From positions 1 through 64,000 of the forward strand of contig JAGGSN010000195.1 of NCBI GenBank assembly GCA_021159005.1: a DNA stretch of 64,000 bases, written 5' to 3'. Below, in pieces: positions 53,424 through 62,245 of this stretch; the stretch's first letter is position 1; every line of letters begins with the position of its first letter. The position numbers were made by a program, and so were the translations under genes. The DNA comes from Candidatus Zixiibacteriota bacterium. Lineage in GTDB: Bacteria; Zixibacteria; MSB-5A5; UBA10806; 4484-95. The notes under the pieces were generated by a model. The model was given only the letters and a program-made list of their open reading frames with translations. It did not search any database and was not told the origin of the DNA.

Positions 53424-53463
53424 GTGTCAGTTCATCCGCCTTAGGCGGACTGCGAACTGACAC
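53424..53463. repeat. Nested palindrome with CCGCCTTAGGCGG core
   Basis: GTGTCAGTTC (53424-53433), AT, perfect core CCGCCTTAGGCGG (53436-53448), ACTGC, GAACTGACAC (53454-53463). Outer arms pair perfectly over ten bases. It lies in the divergent gap 53276-53577. Confidence 0.85.
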
Positions 53464-53487
53464 AACATCAAATGGCATTATATAGTG

Positions 53488-53513
53488 GTTGGCGTACGTC
53501 CTCGTGCGCCAAC
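53488..53513. repeat. Hairpin repeat GTTGGCG..TCCT..GCCAAC, copy 2
   Basis: GTTGGCGTACG, loop TCCT, CGTGCGCCAAC. The outer stem, loop and flanks (GTG before, AACAA after) equal copy 1 at 24141-24166, while the inner stem changes on both arms so that pairing is kept. Confidence 0.8.
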
Positions 53514-53577
53514 AACAATAGGCAAATCATAAAAATACTTGCCATAATTATATCGAACTCTTATATCATTTCATATT

Positions 53578-54255
53578 ATGGTTGGATTTATTGTCAATAC
53601 AGGCGCCGTTCTTACCGGTTCTGCTTTAGGCCTTATTACCGGCGGAAAGCTTAAAGATAAATATAAGAGCATAATATTAACCTCTCTTGGGCTTGTAACT
53701 GTATTAATTGGCATAAAGATGGCTGTAAAAACCGAAAGTGTATTAATTGTAGTCGGCTCATTGGTTTTCGGCGGGCTTATCGGGCAATGGCTTCAAATTG
53801 AGGAAAAACTTGCTAAGCTTGGCGATTATTTAAAAAAGAGAACCGGTTCATCCAGCAGCGATTTCGTTTTGGGCTTTGTAACCGCCTCACTGCTTTTTTG
53901 CGTCGGGCCGATGACGATAGTCGGTTCATTTGAGGATGGCCTTTATAATAGTAGCGAACTTATTTTCATCAAGTCGCTTATGGATGGTTTTGCAGCGATG
54001 GCTCTATCGGCGGCACTGGGTGCCGGGGTGTTGTTTTCGGCAATAGTCGTGTTTGTTTATCAGGGTGCTTTAACTTTAACGGCCAGATATTTTCAAACTT
54101 TCTTGAGTGAAATGGTGATAAATGAGATGTCGGCAACCGGCGGAGTGATTATGCTTGGAATAGCCATAAACCTTCTCGGTTTAGCCAAGATTAAAGTTGG
54201 CAATCTTTTACCGGCATTAATATTGGCGGTATTAATAACATGGTTGATAAATTAG
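53578..54255 (+). CDS. DUF554-family membrane protein
   Basis: A 225-residue inner-membrane protein with about six or seven helices and very few charges. Family marks: IVNTGAVLTGSALGLITGGKL at the start, GGLIGQWLQIEEKLAKLGDYL, FVTASLLFCVGPMTIVGSFEDGL and MALSAALGAGVLFSA. DUF554 (YdfK/YqgA-like) proteins are proposed transporters of unknown substrate. No ribosome-binding site is visible at ATG 53578. It is followed after 43 bp by the aldolase gene. Confidence 0.9.
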   Translation: MVGFIVNTGAVLTGSALGLITGGKLKDKYKSIILTSLGLVTVLIGIKMAVKTESVLIVVGSLVFGGLIGQWLQIEEKLAKLGDYLKKRTGSSSSDFVLGFVTASLLFCVGPMTIVGSFEDGLYNSSELIFIKSLMDGFAAMALSAALGAGVLFSAIVVFVYQGALTLTARYFQTFLSEMVINEMSATGGVIMLGIAINLLGLAKIKVGNLLPALILAVLITWLIN

Positions 54256-54298
54256 ATTTGGAACATATGCTCGATAACAAAAGTTAGAAGGAGTTAAG

Positions 54299-55378
54299 AT
54301 GGCATATACAAAACTGTTAGAAAAAGTGCCGGATTCAATCAAGGCGAAACTTGGCTCAAAAAGCAAAGTATGTCTTCTCAACAGCAAGGATATTTTCGAG
54401 ACTATCCGCGATAAAAAAATAATCATGATGGCTTGCAATATCCGTATCAAACATGTGGTGCCGGGGATTATGAAAGCCGCTCAGGAACTGGATGCAATAG
54501 TCGGGTTTGAACTGGCTAAAAGCGAGGGACATATCGATGGCGGCTATACCGGTCAAACGCCCCGGATATTTTTCGAGATGCTGGTTGATTATGCCGAAAA
54601 AACAGGACTCGAAATGCCCTTTTTCATTCATGGCGATCATATTACCGTAAAAAATACCAGCGATAAGGAAGTCGAAGCGGCTAAGGCTTTAATCAGAGCC
54701 GAGTTGGATGCCGGATACACTTCCTATGCTATTGATGCATCATTTAATGAGCATGAAGACAATTTACGCATTACAACGATGTTAGCCCAGCCGATAATTG
54801 ATGCCGGATGGGGTCTTGAGGTTGAGGTTGGCGAGGTGAAATCTGCCGGCCAGAAGGGGGAAATTACTACTGTTGAGGAAGGTCAGTCTTTTATCGATGG
54901 TCTCTGGGAAAAGGGTGTTAAGCCGAATCTTTTAGCAATCAACAACGGTTCAAAACATGGCAATTATCTCGAAGGCGAAGAAGTTAGTATTGACCTAAAC
55001 CGAACCGGTGAAATTTATCAGGCAATCAAAGATAAGGGAGTCAGAATTGCTCAGCATGGAATAACAGGCACGCCGCTTCACTTAGTAGGTAAATTTGCCG
55101 ATTATGGTATACGTAAGGGAAATGTAGGCACTCAATGGCAGAATATTGCGCATGATAATTTACCGCCTGATTTAATGGCGCAGATGAAACAATGGGCAGA
55201 AAAGGAAAGTAAAAGTATTAAGATGGCGGCAAAACCGTTTAAAAAGGAAATTGACAGTATTCCGGACAAATATACCAAGGCCGCCGAAGACGATGCATAT
55301 AAAACGGCGTGTGATTTTATTAAGGGTTTTAGGGCTGAAGGCTCGGCATCATTTATAAATAAGGAGATTGCAGGCTAA
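54299..55378 (+). CDS. Class II fructose-bisphosphate aldolase family protein
   Basis: A 359-residue zinc-dependent aldolase-like enzyme. Zinc ligands and catalytic residues appear as PFFIHGDHITV (His and Asp-His), AIDASFNEHEDNLR, EVEVGEVKSAGQKGE (Glu), INNGSKHGNYL (His) and IAQHGITGTPLHLV (His, Gly-rich phosphate loop). The sequence differs from glycolytic FbaA, and the insertion pattern suggests a distinct subfamily, so the natural substrate may be FBP, sedoheptulose-1,7-bisphosphate or another sugar phosphate. The start has GAAGGAG. It stands alone before the secretion locus. Confidence 0.85.
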   Translation: MAYTKLLEKVPDSIKAKLGSKSKVCLLNSKDIFETIRDKKIIMMACNIRIKHVVPGIMKAAQELDAIVGFELAKSEGHIDGGYTGQTPRIFFEMLVDYAEKTGLEMPFFIHGDHITVKNTSDKEVEAAKALIRAELDAGYTSYAIDASFNEHEDNLRITTMLAQPIIDAGWGLEVEVGEVKSAGQKGEITTVEEGQSFIDGLWEKGVKPNLLAINNGSKHGNYLEGEEVSIDLNRTGEIYQAIKDKGVRIAQHGITGTPLHLVGKFADYGIRKGNVGTQWQNIAHDNLPPDLMAQMKQWAEKESKSIKMAAKPFKKEIDSIPDKYTKAAEDDAYKTACDFIKGFRAEGSASFINKEIAG

Positions 55379-55441
55379 AGTCGCTTGACAATAGTTTAAT
55401 TTTGTATATCTTTTGCCTAAGAGAAAGGAGTTTTTATCGTA

Positions 55442-55543
55442 TCTGGCTAAAGGAACGACGGTATTTGAGCCGAACTAAAACAGAAGAGTAAATCCTTGAA
55501 GCCAGAATAATAATCCGGTTATTATAATATTTTTTACCGGATT
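55442..55543 (+). promoter_or_regulatory. Structured leader ahead of the PorU-like gene
   Basis: TCTGGCT (55442-55448) pairs with AGCCAGA (55500-55506), closing a 51-base interior that holds a smaller CGG..CCG helix. AATCCGGT (55512-55519) pairs with ACCGGATT (55536-55543), ending four bases before the GGGAGGAG ribosome-binding site. A TTGACA word with TATCTT 16 bases on lies at 55385-55412, a plausible promoter. The second helix could mask or frame translation. No known riboswitch class was recognised. Confidence 0.4.
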
Positions 55544-55558
55544 TGCAGGGAGGAGTTG

Positions 55559-58500
55559 ATGAAACTCATCGGGGATGCGATAAAAACAATCATATTAATT
55601 TCTCTGCTTATTAGCCCCGCTATTGCAGACAATTATATATTCGATAACGATATACGGGTTGTTTCATCCGATGAATCAGGAATCACATTTACTTATAATG
55701 CGCCTGATATTGCGCTGGAGAGTGTTAACGGTTACCCGAAACAATATAAATTTCCATCTATGTCCCACACTATGCAAAGCTGCATTGCCGGCAAGCCCTT
55801 GCTTCCTGTTAAGGTAATTCCGGTTGGAATGCCGTTTTCGGCAAAGCCAACTATAACAATTATTAGCCAGAATTATACTCGAATCGGTGAAGTTGAAGTT
55901 CCGAATTATATTCAAGAATCATCGGAAAAGCAGTTTCAAGCCAAAGCATCCAAGCAAACGCTGTATAAAAATTGGCCGCCGCAAATCGCTTCATTGGGCA
56001 AACAGGAAATTATCAGGGGATTAAAGGTTATTAAAATCAATCTTACCGCCGCCAAAATAGAAAATGGAGCTTTATATAAAGCTCAGTCTATTACCGTAAG
56101 AGTTGATTATAATTATGATAATCAGTTAAAACGTCAGCAGCCCCGTCCTATAGGCAAAGTTTATGATAAAATTCTTAACAGTGTTGTCGCTAATTATGCT
56201 ATCGCTAAAAACTGGCGTGTTTACTGGCCGCCAATACCATTCAAATCCATGACGGCTCAGTCATCTTTTGATTCCTCTGAGGTTTGGCTAAAACTTGAAG
56301 CAACCAGCTCCGGAATCTATAAAATCTCAAGGTTTCAGTTGAGCGCCGCGGGCATAGATATAGATGAAGTTGATCCCCGCGAGCTTAGAATATTTTATGG
56401 CGGCGGATTGGAGCTTTCTACCGATAATGATGACCCTCGTCCCCAGTTTAGAGAGATACCGATTTATTTTTATGGTTCCGAGGATGGTATATTTAACGAT
56501 GGCGATTATTTGCTTTTTTACGCCGAATCTGTTGATCGTTACGAATATGATGATAATAGTCAAGAATTCGACTATATATTAAACCATTATACTTCAAAAA
56601 ATGTCTACTGGCTGACTTATGGCAGCAGTTTTGCAGGCTCGCCAAGAAGATGGAATAATATCGATAGTTCTCCGGATGGTTCGTACAGCTATGCTGTTGA
56701 CAAATATAATGAGTATGTTCATCAGGAAAAAGAAAACATAATGAAAATAATTTCGGATAATTATTTCGAATGCTACTGGGGTTTCAATAAGGAATTTTCT
56801 GCGAATGTCAGGCTCGCTAATGTCGTTGCCGGCAACAATGCTGTTATTAAATTAAGAACTGACTCCGGTTTTGATGAATTAACTGTCAATAATTCTCCGG
56901 CAACAAGAATTGACTATATGAATGGCTTTTCGACATATCACACCACAAATCTAAATAGCGGAACCAGTTTTAACGATATTTCATTAATCGATAATAGCGA
57001 GGCTTTTCATCTCGATTATATTGATATTATTTACAACCGCTGGTTGACAATAGATGATAATGAATTAAAATTTTACAGCCCCGACACCGCAGGCATAGTG
57101 GAATATCGCCTAACTAATGTTCCGTCTGACTATTTGCTTTTAGATATTACTTATCCTGACAGCGTTTCCAGATTAATAAACGCAGAATTAGTTGGAGACA
57201 GCCTGGAATTTCATAATGTTCGCGATGCTAAGCGTACATTTTATCTTGCCAGTCCAGCAGCTTATAAAAACTTATACAATATCTCACTATATGATCCTTT
57301 AGCCGACAATCTCCGTTCGACATCCAATAGCGCTGAATATATAATTATTACTCATGAAGAATTTTATGACCAGTCATTGGCATTAGCCGCCCATAGGGAG
57401 AACATATCGCCCGGCATGACTGCAAAAGTAGTAAAAATTGAGGATATTTATAATCAGTTTAGTTGGGGACTTTTCGACCCTCTGGCTATTAGAGATTTCT
57501 TGAAATATGCTTTCGAAAACTGGGCAGACCCTCAACCATCATATGTGGTTTTGGTTGGGGATGGTCATTACGATTATCGCAATAATATATATTCGGGCGG
57601 TTTAATGTTTATACCGCCGTACGAAGTTTCGCCCGGATTTGGTTCTGATGAAAACTATGTTTATTTCGGCACTTATGGCTACCTCGATTCCGACAGCGAT
57701 GATAGCCCCGATATGATTATTGGCAGATTGCCGGCTAATAATACCGATCAGATGGAAGTTATGCTGAATAAAATTATTAATTATGAGGCTAACCCAACGA
57801 TGGGAAGGTGGCGTAATAATATAATTATTGCTGCTGATGATAATTTAACCGCTGGCGATACCCATGAAACGTATCATACGACTCAGGCTGAAACCTTAGC
57901 TAATTTTCATGTGCCAGGCTCATTTGAAATACAAAAAATATACCTTATGGAATATCCGATTAGAGCCGGCAATGCTAAACCAGACGCTCGCAATGACCTA
58001 ATCAGCGCTTTTAATGATGGCGGTCTTATTGTCAATTGGATTGGCCATGGCCATAAAAGCTTATGGGCGCATGAATTTTTATTTAGACGCGTTGAGGATA
58101 TGCCCTATCTTAATAATCTCGATAAATTACCCCTAATAATATCAGCCTCGTGTTCAATCGGATTTTTCGATCACCCTATCGAACAGGGATTATCGGAAGA
58201 TTTTATCCGTCATCCTAATGGTGGAGGAATAGCCTCAATAGCCGCTACCAGATTGGTTGGCGGAGGGTCTAACAGCACCTTGAATAAGGAAATATTTGAT
58301 CAATTGCTGGTGAGTGAATTAAAATCGTTCGGCGAGGCTCTATATATCGCAAAATATTTGCGCCAAAGCAGTAATAGCAGGAAATTCATGTTGATGGGAG
58401 ACCCCGCCTTAATCGCAGGCAAACCCAATTTAGATATTACATTTAGCCATCAACCCGATTCATTAACAGGCTTAACGGTTGATTCGCTGGCTGGTTATGT

Positions 58501-59515
58501 TTGTGATGATAATGGTGATACTCTAACAGATTTTAACGGCACGGTTTGGGTTCTGGTTAAGGACGCATCGATTAACAGAAATAAAATTTTATTGAATTAT
58601 AACAATGTTCCTCTCGTTCCGGAATCAACCATTGAATATATTTTACCAGGACCAACAATATTTATTGGTCCTGCTGAAATTGTAAACGGCTATTTTTCAA
58701 CATCCTTTTTTATCCCCAAGGATGTAACCTATGGCGGAACAAGCGGCAAGATTTATGTTTATTTTGAAAATGGCGAGAACGATGGTTCGGGAGTTACAGA
58801 TACGCTTGCGATTACCGGAAACTTTTCGGCTGAGGAGGATTCAACCGGTCCTGCGATTGAAATTTTATATAAAGACCAAAGCTTGAGCAGCAGTATTGTC
58901 GCCGTATCGACAAAGCCTGAATTTGAAGTTAGATTATTTGATGAACACGGTATTAATATTACCGGCTCTATGGGACATGAAATTCGGATGAAAATTGATA
59001 ATGGCGATCTGTATTCGATGGATATAACCGATAATTTCGTATTTGATATGGGCGATTGGCAGCAAGGCGCCGCAATATTCGAAATTGAAAATTTACCGGT
59101 TGGCGAACATCAGATTTCCCTAAAAGCTTGGGACAACTATAACAACTCATCATTGCTTACTGCCTGCATTCAGGCGTACGAGAATGAACAATTTGCTATT
59201 AAGGAGGTTATGAACTATCCCAATCCTGTAAGGCATGCCGACTCGACATCATTTCAGTATATGCTTACCAATGATGCTGAAAAAGTATCGCTGAAAATAT
59301 TCACCTTAGCTGGCAGGAAAGTCAAAAGCTTCAATTTGTATGATCCCGAACATACATCCAGCGGCTACAGATACATAGCTTACAATCTTCGAGATGATGA
59401 CAACGATAAACTTGCTACGGGCGTATACATTTATAAAATTGAGGCGGTAGGAACGGGAATCGATAACATAGAGAGGAAGTCAAATTTTCAATCGAAATTG
59501 GTGATTTTCAGATGA
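55559..59515 (+). CDS. porU: PorU-like C25 (gingipain-family) sortase of the type IX system
   Basis: A 1318-residue exported protein with a signal peptide (about 1-24). The long N-terminal half is beta-rich. A C25 cysteine peptidase domain spans about 620-950: IIITHEEFYDQSLALA, VVLVGDGHYDYRN, IIGRLPANN, the catalytic His in NWIGHGHKSLW (H830) and the catalytic Cys in IISASCSIGFF (C865). The C-terminal 80 residues are a sorting-like tail (MNYPNPVRHADSTSFQYML ... SNFQSKLVIF). PorU cleaves the sorting tails of type IX cargo. It lies just before a PorV-like gene, as in Bacteroidetes. I chose ATG 55559, five bases after GGAGG; a TTG at 55556 is in the same frame. It is longer than typical PorU (about 1150). 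Confidence 0.85.
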   Translation: MKLIGDAIKTIILISLLISPAIADNYIFDNDIRVVSSDESGITFTYNAPDIALESVNGYPKQYKFPSMSHTMQSCIAGKPLLPVKVIPVGMPFSAKPTITIISQNYTRIGEVEVPNYIQESSEKQFQAKASKQTLYKNWPPQIASLGKQEIIRGLKVIKINLTAAKIENGALYKAQSITVRVDYNYDNQLKRQQPRPIGKVYDKILNSVVANYAIAKNWRVYWPPIPFKSMTAQSSFDSSEVWLKLEATSSGIYKISRFQLSAAGIDIDEVDPRELRIFYGGGLELSTDNDDPRPQFREIPIYFYGSEDGIFNDGDYLLFYAESVDRYEYDDNSQEFDYILNHYTSKNVYWLTYGSSFAGSPRRWNNIDSSPDGSYSYAVDKYNEYVHQEKENIMKIISDNYFECYWGFNKEFSANVRLANVVAGNNAVIKLRTDSGFDELTVNNSPATRIDYMNGFSTYHTTNLNSGTSFNDISLIDNSEAFHLDYIDIIYNRWLTIDDNELKFYSPDTAGIVEYRLTNVPSDYLLLDITYPDSVSRLINAELVGDSLEFHNVRDAKRTFYLASPAAYKNLYNISLYDPLADNLRSTSNSAEYIIITHEEFYDQSLALAAHRENISPGMTAKVVKIEDIYNQFSWGLFDPLAIRDFLKYAFENWADPQPSYVVLVGDGHYDYRNNIYSGGLMFIPPYEVSPGFGSDENYVYFGTYGYLDSDSDDSPDMIIGRLPANNTDQMEVMLNKIINYEANPTMGRWRNNIIIAADDNLTAGDTHETYHTTQAETLANFHVPGSFEIQKIYLMEYPIRAGNAKPDARNDLISAFNDGGLIVNWIGHGHKSLWAHEFLFRRVEDMPYLNNLDKLPLIISASCSIGFFDHPIEQGLSEDFIRHPNGGGIASIAATRLVGGGSNSTLNKEIFDQLLVSELKSFGEALYIAKYLRQSSNSRKFMLMGDPALIAGKPNLDITFSHQPDSLTGLTVDSLAGYVCDDNGDTLTDFNGTVWVLVKDASINRNKILLNYNNVPLVPESTIEYILPGPTIFIGPAEIVNGYFSTSFFIPKDVTYGGTSGKIYVYFENGENDGSGVTDTLAITGNFSAEEDSTGPAIEILYKDQSLSSSIVAVSTKPEFEVRLFDEHGINITGSMGHEIRMKIDNGDLYSMDITDNFVFDMGDWQQGAAIFEIENLPVGEHQISLKAWDNYNNSSLLTACIQAYENEQFAIKEVMNYPNPVRHADSTSFQYMLTNDAEKVSLKIFTLAGRKVKSFNLYDPEHTSSGYRYIAYNLRDDDNDKLATGVYIYKIEAVGTGIDNIERKSNFQSKLVIFR

Positions 59516-59657
59516 TTTCAAAGAAATGTTGATTTTGTTAATTTAATTTATAATATACTAAGTTTGCAATTTGAAAGCAATGAAAGAGGTAAGAACTGAA
59601 TAAGACTAATTACTTGACGATAACATATTCAATCGGATGATAATTATGGAGGAGAAA

Positions 59658-62234
59658 ATGAAAAAATCACTGGTTTGCTTGCCGGTTTTGATGATATTGC
59701 TAACTGCTAGTCTCTTTGGACAGGTTTCTCAGAACGCTGTGCCGTTTTTATTGATTGCTCCGGGAGCAAGGGCTGGCGGAATGGGAGAAACATTCGTGGC
59801 GATTGCCAATGATGCAACCGCTGTTCATTGGAATCCGGCAGGTTTGGGCAGATACCCATTATCACCAGATTGGATAGAGCATACAACCTCAGAAGGTCAG
59901 GAAATCACAAAAATCGCTCTGGTTAAAAACGATCTACCTGATATTAACTTCAAGCAGTATGATATTTGGGCAATTATCAATGGTCATCTGGCAAAGTATA
60001 AAGAGGGAGAATGGATAACTAAAATAGTTCAGCGCTTGGATAAGGGTAGGTCGATAAAAAGCATCATTCTTCGCTATACCGGTATGGATGAGGAACAAGT
60101 AAAACCCTATTACGATAAATTAGTCAGTCTCAATAGTGAATTTGCGCTGGAAAGAATCGACTCGCTTGAGTTGGCGTTATTGCCGTACATTCCGGATGAC
60201 TATCAATATATAGAAGAGATAACTAACGGATTCGAACGCCTCAAAACTGCCTGGGGCGATTTAAAAATTGCCCAAAATGATTTTACTGTATTTGAGGACA
60301 TGGTCAATAACAGCCTTTCGGATGACCAGATGTCAATCTCTGAACTTGATTCTATTGCTTTCGGGTTTGACCCGATAATTAAAAAAAGAGCGATTGAAAA
60401 AATCGAAATTCCTTTGGATATAGTCTTAAATTCACCTATTAATTGCCTTGAATCTCATGGAGGCATGCTGTATGTGGGCGCCGATGATGGTTTTTTCCGT
60501 TATGACCCAAAAAGAAGAAAATGGAAACGATACGGTCTTGACGACAACCTTCCCTCATTGAAAATAACCGCTTTGGCAAAATATCGCCGTAAAAGCATAG
60601 TTATTGGAACTGATAAGGGAATAGTATATTATGATGGAGCTAAGATTAAAAACTATGCTCCCGATACAAACGCGCCATCCGAACCTATCGCCTATATTTC
60701 CACCGCCGGCAATCGCAATGTATGGGCGGCAACTTCCAAAGATTTATATTATTTTAATAGTAAGGAATGGAAGAATTATCACACCCGCGAGGTTACAATT
60801 GGCGAGGATTTAGATAATATTATCGAATCGTTTTATAGGGCTATCGCCGTAATTGATAAAGAAAACTTAAAAAATAAAATTACAGACTTTAATGGTATCA
60901 AGGGCGATATAGCGGTTGGCCAGAAAATAAAACTTCCTTATAAGCCTGTTATCCGCGGTAGGGTTCTATCGATGTCGTCTAAGGATAAAATATTATGGAT
61001 AGGCACCAGCCGCGGTGTTGTTATGTTTAACGGCGAGTCTTTCTTCCATTTCGGGTATAGGCAATATACTGCTGAAAAAGAAACCTCGGTTGAAAATATT
61101 GCCAGGGAATTATTGCCCGATCCAACTCCCGAAAAAATCCAGCAGTTGGTTAAAATGATTAAGCAATACAACAGGCTGGATAGTGATACCGTAGCAGAGG
61201 GCAAGAGCGTGATGGTTTATGCCAACGCTTTAGGTTCTCCCATTCTCTCCATTGCGGTGCCATCATCAAAGAAAGCTTATATTGGCACATCGTTTGGGGT
61301 TGTTGAATTCAATGACGGGATATGGAGCAGATTTCCCAAATTGGAGTTAGCGAAAATACCTGCTCATACAATCAAAACAGAATCGGGTGAGATGTGGTTC
61401 GCGACTGCTAATAAAGTGTTTATTTTATCTAAGGCTCAAAAGCAAATTACCTTTATGCATTCTAATTATTTGGTTCAGCTTGCTGTTGATGATGATCTCT
61501 ATTTTGAATTCTTCTCGTTTGTTTATCCAACAAGCGAGTGGGGGACATTTGGTATTGGCGTAACATACTTATCGATGGGAGAGATGCTTCGAACGACCGA
61601 AACTGGCGAACCAGCGGGCAATTTTTATCCCTACGATATGGCTGTTACCGTGTCATACGGCACCAGATTGATGAAAAATCTGTCAGCCGGTTTGTCGGCC
61701 CGGTATATAAATTCCCACTTGTCGGATTTTGGCGCCGGCGCTGAAAGAGGTTCGGGCACTGGCTTTTCATTCGCAATGGATGGCGGTTTACTTTACGATA
61801 TATCCCCAAAAACAACTTTTGCAGCTACCGTAACCAATATCGGACCGGATATCTCCTATATCGATACCGACCAGGCTGATCCGCTCCCGCGCAAGCTGGC
61901 AGTGGCTATGGCTTATAAAGTGGTTGACTCGCCATATAATAAATTAACGGTTATTGGTGAAGCCGACAAACTGCTTTTAGATCTTAATGATGATATTAAG
62001 ACAGAAATCAAAGAAATCATTCCGCATATAGGAATGGAATATTGGTATTCCAATTATGTGTCGTTAAGAGCCGGCTATATTTATGATGAAATAGGCGTGC
62101 AGAGATATTTTACATTAGGCGCTTCGATGCAATGGACGAATTACCGATTTGATTTCTCTTATGTGCCGGAATCTGATGCAGATTATAATCGTATGGGAGA
62201 TACCATGCGCTTCTCTATGAATGTTTGTTTTTAA
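59658..62234 (+). CDS. porV: PorV-like outer-membrane barrel with inserted beta-propeller
   Basis: An 858-residue exported protein; ATG 59658 follows GGAGGAG and starts a clear signal peptide (to about residue 21). Residues 22-60 open as PorV: VPFLLIAPGARAGGMGE, IANDATAVHWNPAGLG. The barrel resumes near residue 600 (LYFEFFSFVYPTSEWGTFGIG, then LSMGEM) and ends with a strand closing in Phe. Between them about 540 residues are inserted: a helical stretch, then propeller blades with the recurring I-G-T-x-x-G-V-V motif (SIVIGTDKGIVYYDG, LWIGTSRGVVMFNG, AYIGTSFGVVEFND), and a LysM-like IAVGQKIKLPY. Ordinary PorV is about 390 residues. Adjacent to the PorU-like sortase, so a secretion role is likely. 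Confidence 0.8.
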   Translation: MKKSLVCLPVLMILLTASLFGQVSQNAVPFLLIAPGARAGGMGETFVAIANDATAVHWNPAGLGRYPLSPDWIEHTTSEGQEITKIALVKNDLPDINFKQYDIWAIINGHLAKYKEGEWITKIVQRLDKGRSIKSIILRYTGMDEEQVKPYYDKLVSLNSEFALERIDSLELALLPYIPDDYQYIEEITNGFERLKTAWGDLKIAQNDFTVFEDMVNNSLSDDQMSISELDSIAFGFDPIIKKRAIEKIEIPLDIVLNSPINCLESHGGMLYVGADDGFFRYDPKRRKWKRYGLDDNLPSLKITALAKYRRKSIVIGTDKGIVYYDGAKIKNYAPDTNAPSEPIAYISTAGNRNVWAATSKDLYYFNSKEWKNYHTREVTIGEDLDNIIESFYRAIAVIDKENLKNKITDFNGIKGDIAVGQKIKLPYKPVIRGRVLSMSSKDKILWIGTSRGVVMFNGESFFHFGYRQYTAEKETSVENIARELLPDPTPEKIQQLVKMIKQYNRLDSDTVAEGKSVMVYANALGSPILSIAVPSSKKAYIGTSFGVVEFNDGIWSRFPKLELAKIPAHTIKTESGEMWFATANKVFILSKAQKQITFMHSNYLVQLAVDDDLYFEFFSFVYPTSEWGTFGIGVTYLSMGEMLRTTETGEPAGNFYPYDMAVTVSYGTRLMKNLSAGLSARYINSHLSDFGAGAERGSGTGFSFAMDGGLLYDISPKTTFAATVTNIGPDISYIDTDQADPLPRKLAVAMAYKVVDSPYNKLTVIGEADKLLLDLNDDIKTEIKEIIPHIGMEYWYSNYVSLRAGYIYDEIGVQRYFTLGASMQWTNYRFDFSYVPESDADYNRMGDTMRFSMNVCF

Positions 62235-62245
62235 CGGATGTGTTG

